The position numbers were made by a program, and so were the translations under genes. Shown here piece after piece: positions 55,004 through 62,269 of a stretch of DNA of 64,000 nucleotides (position 1 is its first letter; each line of letters starts with the position of its first letter). The notes beneath the pieces are model-generated. The model made no database searches, had not been told where the DNA came from, and saw only the letters and a program-made list of their open reading frames with translations. This DNA comes from Aquimarina macrocephali JAMB N27 (GTDB lineage: Bacteria > Bacteroidota > Bacteroidia > Flavobacteriales > Flavobacteriaceae). Where the stretch lies: the NCBI RefSeq assembly GCF_000520995.1, contig NZ_JACA01000015.1, forward strand, positions 44,534 through 108,533. The letters are read 5' to 3'.

Positions 55004-57337
55004 ATGAAAAACATATTAGTTTATGCTGTTACTCTATGTTTAGGAGTATACGGTTATACACAACAATCATATAAAGGAAAAATAGTAGACAGTGCCAATC
55101 ATCCATTATCGGGAGCAACTATTATCGAATCTAATAGTACCACTAATGGAGTAATGAGTGACTCGGAAGGGGTTTTTAAAATCACATTAGAAAATTCTAC
55201 AGAAGTCACTATCAGTTTTCTGGGATATATCTCCAAAAAAGTAAGTTTAACAGATGCTTTTAATACCATTAAATTAACAGAAGATAATGTAGCCTTAGAA
55301 GAAGTTTTGGTAACCTCTGCCAGTAGAGAGGTTCAAAAACGTTCTGAGGTACCTGGATCTATTGCTTCAATACATACACAAGCTATTGCAGAAACCAAAG
55401 CTTTTGGTATTGATCAATTGGTAAATCAGGTGTCAGGAGTATTTATGTCTACCTCCCGATCAGCAAGTAATGAACAACATTTTATGGCTGTTCGTACTCC
55501 TATTTCTACAAAAGCGTTATTCTTATACCTGGAAGACGGTATTCAAATTCGACCTACATCAGTATTTAATCACAATGCATTATTAGAGATGAACAACACC
55601 TCTTTTGGTCGTGTTGAGGTATTAAAAGGTCCGGCTTCTAGTATTTATGGTAGCGAAGCTATCGGAGGTAGTTTTAATTTTATTACCAAAAACCCAACAG
55701 AAAAACTTGGTGGTAGTGTTGGATTTCAAATCAATGACTTAGGACTCACTCGATATGAATTCGAAATTTCTGATCAAACCAGTGAAAAATTCGGTTTTTA
55801 TCTCGGAAGCCATCATGTACAGCGAGAAGATGGTCCTATAGAACATAGTGATTATGAAAAGTTAGCTGTTACTTTTAAAACAGTATATGATATTACCGAA
55901 ACCGCAAGATGGACAACTGTTTTCGATCTTATAGATTATCGATCTGACATGTCTGGTTCTCTTAGTGAATCCAACTATACTGAAGGAAATTATGAAAGTG
56001 ATCAAACGTTTACCGAAAGAGAAGCAATTACATTTAGAGTCAGAACTACACTAGACAAATTTTGGGACGACACCAATAAAACTTCATTCAATTTTATGGT
56101 TAGAAACAATCGAATGGATCAAATTCCTTCTTATAGAATACGGCAATTTAGAAATCAAGGGCAGTTAACAGGATTAGGTTCGGGGGAAGTAAACTCGAAC
56201 CAGTTTAAAAGCTTTGTGGGATTAATCCAACATAAGTTAGATTTCAACTTTGCTAATTCTTCTTTAATTATTGGCACTACAGCAGATTATTCCCCACAAG
56301 ATTATGTAGCAGAGACCATACAAGTTGTTGTTAATCCCGAAACGGGAAGAAATCTGGGATACACTGTTAACTCCAGAGATTTTATCCTTAATTATAAAGC
56401 TAATATATTTAATTATGCTGGCTTTTTTCAATATGAGATATCGCCTATCGATGCCTTAAAAATTACTGCAGCATTACGTTATGATGGTTTTGAATATGAT
56501 TATGACAATCAAGTTGAAACTACAGGCGTAAATGACGCTGTCGATAATTTTAATAATCTAACTCCTAAGTTAGGTCTCAATTATAATTTTAATACAAAAA
56601 CCGGAATGTATGCAAACTATTCGCAAGGGTTTGCACCACCACAGGTTTCTACATTATATCGCAATCGAAATGAATTATTAGGCATAAAACCAAGTCGTTA
56701 TCATAATTACGAAGTTGGAGGTTATTTTACTATTCCTTCAAAATTAAAATTAGATGCTGCTATTTATCTTCTCGAAGGGCAAAACACCTTAATCACCTTA
56801 CGAGATGCAGATGATAACTTTTTTAGTACCAATGCTGGTAAAACAAGATCATATGGTATCGAATATGGTATAACCTGGATCCCTATAGCAGGGTTATCGA
56901 TAACTCACAATGGTAGTTATGCGCAGCATCGCTATGTAGAGTTTTTTGATAGAGGAATTGACTATTCTGATACCGACAGAGAAACAGCTCCTAATCTATT
57001 GGGAACTTCTTTAATTACATATCGTAAGAAATATGAAAACAGTTTTGGATTCAGCTTAACCGCAGAACACGAATTGGTAGGTAAATACAATACAAGTTTC
57101 GAAGATCAGATAGATAATGAAAATGGCACTTTTGATACTGCAACCTATAATGGACACTCTGTTTTTAATCTTAGAGCTACCATTCAATATAAAGGTTTTG
57201 AAGTATGGGGTCATGCACTTAACATTTTTGATGAGTTGTATGCAGCGAGAGCTTCATTTAATAGATTTAGAGGAGAAAATAGTTTCACAATTGGTAATCC
57301 AAGGGCTTTCCATCTTGGAGTGAAGTATAACTTCTAA
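55004..57337 (+). CDS. TonB-dependent outer-membrane receptor
   Basis: 777 aa. Signal peptide (residues 1-19). CarboxypepD_reg-like domain (~22-100: YKGKIVDSANHPLSGATI...GVFKITLENSTEVTISFLGY). Plug domain (~115-225: TSASREVQKRSEVPGSI, GIDQLVNQVSGVFMST, VEVLKGPASSIYGSEAIGGS). 22-strand beta barrel (~230-777), ending in the typical aromatic AFHLGVKYNF. The receptor imports a bulky substrate with TonB/ExbBD energy. The substrate is not readable from sequence, but the downstream PepSY protein suggests iron-siderophore or another metal complex. No SusD partner is present, so it is not a glycan-utilisation system. Confidence 0.92.
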   Translation: MKNILVYAVTLCLGVYGYTQQSYKGKIVDSANHPLSGATIIESNSTTNGVMSDSEGVFKITLENSTEVTISFLGYISKKVSLTDAFNTIKLTEDNVALEEVLVTSASREVQKRSEVPGSIASIHTQAIAETKAFGIDQLVNQVSGVFMSTSRSASNEQHFMAVRTPISTKALFLYLEDGIQIRPTSVFNHNALLEMNNTSFGRVEVLKGPASSIYGSEAIGGSFNFITKNPTEKLGGSVGFQINDLGLTRYEFEISDQTSEKFGFYLGSHHVQREDGPIEHSDYEKLAVTFKTVYDITETARWTTVFDLIDYRSDMSGSLSESNYTEGNYESDQTFTEREAITFRVRTTLDKFWDDTNKTSFNFMVRNNRMDQIPSYRIRQFRNQGQLTGLGSGEVNSNQFKSFVGLIQHKLDFNFANSSLIIGTTADYSPQDYVAETIQVVVNPETGRNLGYTVNSRDFILNYKANIFNYAGFFQYEISPIDALKITAALRYDGFEYDYDNQVETTGVNDAVDNFNNLTPKLGLNYNFNTKTGMYANYSQGFAPPQVSTLYRNRNELLGIKPSRYHNYEVGGYFTIPSKLKLDAAIYLLEGQNTLITLRDADDNFFSTNAGKTRSYGIEYGITWIPIAGLSITHNGSYAQHRYVEFFDRGIDYSDTDRETAPNLLGTSLITYRKKYENSFGFSLTAEHELVGKYNTSFEDQIDNENGTFDTATYNGHSVFNLRATIQYKGFEVWGHALNIFDELYAARASFNRFRGENSFTIGNPRAFHLGVKYNF

Positions 57338-57342
57338 TAACC

Positions 57343-57375
57343 AGCCCTCACAGGTTTTTAAAACCTGTGAGGGCT
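57343..57375. repeat. Strong hairpin between TonB receptor and PepSY genes
   Basis: 15-bp perfect stem (AGCCCTCACAGGTTT, 57343-57357, with 57361-57375). A CCTCACAGGTTTT/AAAACCTGTGAGG hairpin is one I associate with an interspersed Bacteroidetes repeat. Its place between two genes of one probable operon could cause partial termination or stabilise the upstream mRNA. Confidence 0.7.
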
Positions 57376-57390
57376 AATTTCACATAAGAA

Positions 57391-58632
57391 ATGAAAAAGA
57401 ATAAAAAATTAAATCAATGGCTTTGGAAATGGCATTTTATTGCTGGATTAATATCGCTTCCGTTTATAATTGTACTTTCTATAACGGGCGGGATATATTT
57501 ATTCAAAGCAGATTACGAGGCCTCGAAGCAAAAGCATATTAAAGAGGTTATTGTACAAGGAGCTCCTATTTCTCTCCAGGAACAATGGGGAATCGCAAAC
57601 AAAAATGCTATTAAAAAACCCAATACAATGATTTTAACTTCTTCTGCCAATCAGGCAACCGAATTTATATCAGGGCGTTTTGGTGGAAAAAGTAGTGTAT
57701 ACGTAAATCCATATTCAGGTGATATTTCTGGAGAAATCATTACTAAGGATACAAATATGTTTAAAATCCGAAAATTACACGGCGAATTACTAATGGGTAC
57801 GTTTGGCACCAAAATCGTTGAGCTTATCGCTAGTTGGATGGTAGTTCTCATACTCACCGGGTTATACGTTTGGTGGCCCGAACGTGGCCGGAAAATAAAA
57901 GGTGTTTTTATACCCAGAACAAATCAGGGAAAGAGAACATTTTATAGAGATATACATGCTATTACAGGGTTTTGGGTTTCTGGATTATTACTTCTCATTT
58001 TAGCCGGTGGTTTTCCCTGGACAGATGTGGTTGGCAAAAATTTTAAAGACCTCCAAAAAATAACCAATACAGGCTATCCTGCTACATGGAAAGGACATCA
58101 ATTGCAATCAAAGGATAAAGGGGATGCCTTAACATTAGATCAAATGGTAGCCAAAGCAGAAACACTTCACCTTCCTGGAACAGTACTAGTTCACTTTCCA
58201 AAAGGACCAAAAAGTATTTTTAGCGTATCTAATTTAAACCCATCAAACCTAGATACTCAAAAAAAGATTCACTTTGATCAATATTCTGGTAGGCAAATAT
58301 TATCTAATAATTGGAACGATGTAGGGGTCTTAATGCGTGGTCGAATGTGGGTCATGGCATTTCATCAAGGAGAGTTTGGAGCCTGGAGCTGGTGGTTGAT
58401 GTTACTAACTGCAATAGCATTAACTATAATGAGCATCTCTGCTTTGGTTTCTTACATAATGCGAAAACGTAAAGAGGATTGGGGGGTTCCAAAAGTGCCT
58501 GTGACTTTCAAAATCGGATATGGAGTCATCGCACTAATAGGAATCTTAGCTATCGTATTTCCACTATTCGGAATAAGTGTTCTTTTGATCATTGGTACAG
58601 AATATCTAACAAAAAAAATCAAGAAATCTTAA
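57391..58632 (+). CDS. PepSY-domain transmembrane protein (putative ferric reductase)
   Basis: 413-aa PepSY_TM family protein. N-terminal KWHFIAGLISLPFIIVLSIT with the conserved His and first helix. LHGELLMGTFGTKIVELIASW, then a second and third helix, DIHAITGFWVSGLLLLILAGG, and the C-terminal helix pair (WSWWLMLLTAIALTIMSIS and YGVIALIGILAIVFPLFGI). In this family (PiuB/FoxB-like), bis-His heme-like centres reduce or release siderophore iron in the inner membrane. The position after a TonB receptor supports a role in using imported metal chelates. 53 bp follow the receptor stop, with a hairpin in between. Confidence 0.9.
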   Translation: MKKNKKLNQWLWKWHFIAGLISLPFIIVLSITGGIYLFKADYEASKQKHIKEVIVQGAPISLQEQWGIANKNAIKKPNTMILTSSANQATEFISGRFGGKSSVYVNPYSGDISGEIITKDTNMFKIRKLHGELLMGTFGTKIVELIASWMVVLILTGLYVWWPERGRKIKGVFIPRTNQGKRTFYRDIHAITGFWVSGLLLLILAGGFPWTDVVGKNFKDLQKITNTGYPATWKGHQLQSKDKGDALTLDQMVAKAETLHLPGTVLVHFPKGPKSIFSVSNLNPSNLDTQKKIHFDQYSGRQILSNNWNDVGVLMRGRMWVMAFHQGEFGAWSWWLMLLTAIALTIMSISALVSYIMRKRKEDWGVPKVPVTFKIGYGVIALIGILAIVFPLFGISVLLIIGTEYLTKKIKKS

Positions 58633-58636
58633 TCTA

Positions 58637-58780
58637 ATGTATATGTTAACTTTTATTCTAATCACAGCAATTTCATTTTGCCTGCTTTGTATTATTATAC
58701 AAATGCATAAAATGAATAAAATCGGACAGCAATACAAAGCGGCTAAACTTCATAAGAAAAAGGAAAAACAATATCTTTGA
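58637..58780 (+). CDS. 47-aa membrane peptide after the PepSY gene
   Basis: Too short for usual gene-length cutoffs. MYMLTFILITAISFCLLCII forms one transmembrane helix, and the tail is basic (YKAAKLHKKKEKQYL), giving an N-out/C-in topology by the positive-inside rule. It starts 4 bp after the PepSY stop. Translational coupling and the plausible helix make it a likely real small membrane protein, perhaps a subunit of the PepSY protein. No family is named. Confidence 0.55.
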   Translation: MYMLTFILITAISFCLLCIIIQMHKMNKIGQQYKAAKLHKKKEKQYL

Positions 58781-58825
58781 AACGTTTAGAGTAGCAACAA
58801 AACAAAAACTTAAAAAATTACAATT

Positions 58826-59260
58826 ATGAAATTATCATTTTTATACGCAACTTCACTACTACTATTAGTATTCACATCCTGTAATCAACTTTCTAAAGAA
58901 GAACAAGAATTTGACGTTCTCATGCAAAAAGTAATTGATGTACATGATGAAGTTATGCCAAAAATGGGTGAAATGAGTAGTCTTATAAAAGATCTAGAAA
59001 CTAAAATTGATACCACTGCCCAAGGAAAATCATATGCAAAAGCACAACAAGAAGTAAAAGATGCCTATGATTTTATGATGACCTGGATGAGTGATTTTAG
59101 TGATAAATTTCCTCATGAAGAAGAAGGCAGCAAAACAGATCCTGAAAAAGTATCTTCGCAAATAAAACTACTTAAGGAAGAAGAAATTAAAGTGAATTCA
59201 TTAAAGGATCAAATCAATTCTAGTATTAAAAATGCAAAGCAACTATTAGAAAAGTCATAA
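58826..59260 (+). CDS. Coiled-coil lipoprotein (144 aa)
   Basis: Lipobox in VFTSC (residues 15-19) after a hydrophobic leader. The mature protein is helical and rich in K, E, D and Q (DLETKIDTTAQGKSYAKAQQ), with a coiled-coil-like C-terminal half (KLLKEEEIKVNSLKDQINSS). Flavobacterial relatives are often mislabelled 'viral A-type inclusion protein'; the true role is unknown. It has its own leader region 45 bp after the small peptide gene, so cotranscription with the metal-uptake cluster is possible. Confidence 0.75.
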   Translation: MKLSFLYATSLLLLVFTSCNQLSKEEQEFDVLMQKVIDVHDEVMPKMGEMSSLIKDLETKIDTTAQGKSYAKAQQEVKDAYDFMMTWMSDFSDKFPHEEEGSKTDPEKVSSQIKLLKEEEIKVNSLKDQINSSIKNAKQLLEKS

Positions 59261-59329
59261 CGACCAGTTGCCATGTTATTTATAAAAATGTTTTACTTTA
59301 GCAATTGCAACAAATCATATTAAAGATCG

Positions 59330-60154
59330 ATGAAAAAAATTATTTTATTTGTTTGTGTATTGTTTATTTCGACTTTGTCTATTCATGCACAGAAAAAAAA
59401 GGACCTTCTTGAAGAAATAAATAAGCTAAGAAAGGAATTAAAAACTACCGAAGCTGAGTTAAATGATTCTCGTAAAAAAGAAAAAGCAACATTAACTCAG
59501 GTTGAAACAATGGAGATACAAGTAAAAGATCTAAAAGAGACCAATGCTTCTCTTTTGACCAATATGAGTAGTTTTACCCAATTATCTAATCAGAAAGCTA
59601 AAAACTTAGAAACTTCTCTTGAAAGTCTTCAGGAAAAAGATAAACAGATTAAGACGATAAACGATGCCATTGGTAAAACAGATTCTACCAAACTGGCTAC
59701 GTTAACAGTTTTAAAAAATGCACTTGGTAGTGATGCTAATATTGCCGTACAAAATGGAGCTGTGTTAATTACTTTGGCCAATACATTACTGTTTGGTGAA
59801 GATGATAATAATTGTGTTATCGAAGATAAAGCAAAAGGTGTCTTGGAAAAGATAGCAAATGCTTTAAATGCGAAACCTGATTTAAAAATCATTGTCGAAG
59901 GAAATAGCAATGCAATTAATTTTAAAGATAAAAGTATTAGCGATAATTGGGATCTTAGTACAAAGCAAGCTGCATCGGTAGTAAGGACTCTACAAAATGA
60001 TTTTAAAGTGGATCCAAAAAGAATGGATGTTCTGGGAAAAAGCGAATATGGTTCGCAAAGTATAGAAACTGCTACCAGAATTATAATTGATCCAAAATTT
60101 GATGAGTTCTATGGACTTGTTAAAGAAAACATGAAAAACGGATCCAAAAAGTAA
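59330..60154 (+). CDS. OmpA-like periplasmic protein with coiled coil
   Basis: Signal peptide at residues 1-20 (STLSIHAQ). Residues ~25-110 form a coiled coil (KKDLLEEINKLRKELKTTE). Then follows a C-terminal OmpA-like domain (~145-262): TLANTLLFGEDDNNCVIEDKA-type strand, LKIIVEGNSNAI, NWDLSTKQAASVVRTLQ, and a partly divergent signature. It may bind peptidoglycan. A TACTTTAG element at 59294-59301 is a near match to the -7 consensus. The terminator follows 25 bp after its stop. Confidence 0.85.
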   Translation: MKKIILFVCVLFISTLSIHAQKKKDLLEEINKLRKELKTTEAELNDSRKKEKATLTQVETMEIQVKDLKETNASLLTNMSSFTQLSNQKAKNLETSLESLQEKDKQIKTINDAIGKTDSTKLATLTVLKNALGSDANIAVQNGAVLITLANTLLFGEDDNNCVIEDKAKGVLEKIANALNAKPDLKIIVEGNSNAINFKDKSISDNWDLSTKQAASVVRTLQNDFKVDPKRMDVLGKSEYGSQSIETATRIIIDPKFDEFYGLVKENMKNGSKK

Positions 60155-60178
60155 AAATATTCCTATTTTTTATAAAAG

Positions 60179-60206
60179 AAACCCGGTCCATTCGACCGGG
60201 TTTTTT
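60179..60206 (+). terminator. Terminator after the OmpA-like gene
   Basis: AACCCGGTC with GACCGGGTT around a CATTC loop, then a T run. Confidence 0.9.
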
Positions 60207-60314
60207 AGTAAAATAAAATATAAGCTTTAAAACTGCTTTGTAGTACTTTACCTCTATCACAATATCTTCGGAAAAATGAATTCATTTTGAAAAAAGAAAG
60301 TAAATCATTATATT

Positions 60315-60332
60315 TACGTAACTGATTACGTA
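60315..60332. promoter_or_regulatory. Palindromic operator of the MarR-GNAT gene
   Basis: TACGTAACTGATTACGTA: 7-bp arms around a 4-bp spacer, overlapping a TATATTTA promoter-like element (60309-60316). It lies 13 bp before the ATG at 60346, where a MarR-type repressor would block transcription. Confidence 0.65.
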
Positions 60333-60345
60333 ATTAATTATCCAA

Positions 60346-61299
60346 ATGAATTTTTTTGACAATATTGGTATTATAGCAATTGGCACCAGGCTTAGAATGT
60401 TAAGTGAAAAGATGACAGAAGATGCTACGAAAATTTATGAAATGTATGATGTGGATTTAAAGCCAAAATGGTTTCCTGTGTTTTATGTTCTATCTCAGAA
60501 TAGCGAGAAATCTATTACTGCGATAGCCAATGAAATTGGTCACTCTCACCCCTCTGTAAGCAAAATTGTTCGTGAGATGGTTAAAGAACAAATTTTATGC
60601 GAAAAGAAAGATAAAAATGACGGGAGAAAAAATAATATCGAACTGGCTCCCAAAGGCCTACAGATAGCAAATCATATTAAAGATCAATATACCGATGTAC
60701 AAAAAGCTGTAGAGATTACCTTAAATCAAAGCAGGCACAATATGTGGCACGCTATTGAAGAGTTTGAATTTCTTTTGGATCAAAAATCAATGTTTCAACG
60801 TGTAAAAGAAGAAAAGAAACTTAGAGAAATAAAAAAAGTTGAAATTGTTCCTTATGAGGACAAATATAGAATCCCATTCAAGAACCTTAATGAAGAATGG
60901 ATTACTACCTTTTTTAAGATGGAAGAAACGGATCGTAAATCTCTGGATCAACCAAAAGAATACATTTTGGATAAAGGGGGTGAGATATTAGTTGCATTAT
61001 ACGAGAAGGAACCTGTTGGTGTATGTGCCTTAATAAAAATGGAAGATCCTCACTACGATTTTGAACTTGCCAAAATGGCTGTTTCTCCACAGGCAAAAGG
61101 TAAAGGTATAGGTTGGTTATTAGGGAAAGCTATAATCAAAAAAGCGCAAACATTAAATGCTCAAAAAATATATTTAGAAAGTAATACCGTACTAAAACCT
61201 GCTATTAATCTGTATCATAAACTGGGGTTTAACAAAGTGGTGGGACATTCAACTCCATATGAGCGATGTAATATCCAAATGGAATTGATATTAGACTAA
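60346..61299 (+). CDS. MarR regulator fused to a GNAT acetyltransferase
   Basis: 317-aa fusion. Residues ~1-145 are a MarR winged helix (LRMLSEKMTEDATKIYEM, SITAIANEIGHSHPSVSKIV, wing KKDKNDGRKNNIELAPKGLQ). Residues ~160-317 are a GNAT domain (FELAKMAVSPQAKGKGIGWLLG acetyl-CoA region, quoted in part as MAVSPQAKGKGIG; C-terminal AINLYHKLGFNKVV). The fusion is a known two-domain type in Bacteroidetes and other phyla. A repressor that senses or modifies the same small molecule is a plausible model. The palindrome at its promoter supports autoregulation. Confidence 0.93.
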   Translation: MNFFDNIGIIAIGTRLRMLSEKMTEDATKIYEMYDVDLKPKWFPVFYVLSQNSEKSITAIANEIGHSHPSVSKIVREMVKEQILCEKKDKNDGRKNNIELAPKGLQIANHIKDQYTDVQKAVEITLNQSRHNMWHAIEEFEFLLDQKSMFQRVKEEKKLREIKKVEIVPYEDKYRIPFKNLNEEWITTFFKMEETDRKSLDQPKEYILDKGGEILVALYEKEPVGVCALIKMEDPHYDFELAKMAVSPQAKGKGIGWLLGKAIIKKAQTLNAQKIYLESNTVLKPAINLYHKLGFNKVVGHSTPYERCNIQMELILD

Positions 61300-61300
61300 A

Positions 61301-61409
61301 ATATGGCTATAATCTCGGCGTTGGCTGGAGTTGAATCTAAAATCCTTTCATAATGGATTTGTTTACTTGTTTTACCTCAGCTCCTCCACGCCGAATCATA
61401 GCCTGATAT
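61301..61409. repeat. Imperfect long inverted repeat
   Basis: Arms 61301-61320 and 61389-61409 (ATATGGCTATAATCTCGGCG versus the complement of CGCCGAATCATAGCC) enclose ~70 bp with a smaller hairpin (AAATCC/GGATTT). It begins right after the stop of the MarR-GNAT gene and could end its transcript or be an interspersed repeat. The rest of the gap up to 61734 holds no gene I can support. Confidence 0.5.
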
Positions 61410-61734
61410 TTCTTTAGAATATTCAATTCAGATTTTAAAAATAATAATTTGAATCCGTATTCTTATTCAAAAATTAAAGATTTGAATACACCGAATATAT
61501 CATACAGGTAAGAAAAACAATAATTACAGAACCATTATTCTATAAATAGAAGTGCCAATTTCTTTGGAAAACCAATACATCTCAAAAATATTGACAGAAA
61601 TAAAACCAACTACCTCATCACATATAATTTATTTAAAATCAATATCTTAACACCATCACAAAAGTTAATCCAGCTCTTTTTATCTCACCATTTTTTTGTA
61701 ACTTAATAAGATACTGATTTAAAACCTCTCAATC

Positions 61735-62181
61735 ATGAAAACCTTAGTACTGATTCTATTAGGGGTGTGCTTTTATTCTGCCGTTACGCATCAGAATAAA
61801 GCTACCGTTACTGAGCCTTATAACCTTGAAGGTGTTTGGGAACTTAAACATCAATTTCTTTATGAAGAGAATCAAATAAGCGATACTATCTTAAATCAAA
61901 ATGGATATCGCCAGGTAAAGATGTACAGCAAAGAAAAAGTGATGTGGACCCGGTTTGATCCAAAAGACAAAAACGAATGGTTTGGCTATGGTACCTATAC
62001 AATTAAGGATGGTATCCTTGAAGAGCGCTTAGAATATGCTTCAGGGCCAATGATGAAAATCGTAGACACTATTCAAGTTTTTAGATTTGAACTAATGATG
62101 GATTCTAACTCTTATCAACAAATTAATATCGATAAAAACGGGCAATATACACTTGCCGAAAATTATAGTAGAGTTGAGTAA
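61735..62181 (+). CDS. Small exported lipocalin-like protein (148 aa)
   Basis: Signal-like hydrophobic N-terminus (residues 3-18). The mature part starts YNLEGVWELKHQFLY, the common opening of lipocalin-like domains (G-x-W motif), and continues as beta strands (GYRQVKMYSKEKVMWTRFD, WFGYGTYTIKDGILEERLEY). It would be a small periplasmic binding barrel of unknown ligand. The fold is inferred by pattern only. It converges on the chitinase gene with a palindromic terminator between them. Confidence 0.75.
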   Translation: MKTLVLILLGVCFYSAVTHQNKATVTEPYNLEGVWELKHQFLYEENQISDTILNQNGYRQVKMYSKEKVMWTRFDPKDKNEWFGYGTYTIKDGILEERLEYASGPMMKIVDTIQVFRFELMMDSNSYQQINIDKNGQYTLAENYSRVE

Positions 62182-62210
62182 ATCCTTTTCAAGAAAATTA
62201 AATCAAAAAT

Positions 62211-62238
62211 AATGGAGTCCAGATATCTGGACTCCATT
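62211..62238. terminator. Perfect 28-bp palindrome, bidirectional terminator
   Basis: A 28-bp perfect palindrome centred on GATATC (half-site AATGGAGTCCAGAT), with A-rich left and T-rich right flanks, lies between the converging lipocalin-like and chitinase genes. Confidence 0.7.
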
Positions 62239-62269
62239 TTAAGTAGTACACTTAGAAAATTAAAATAAA

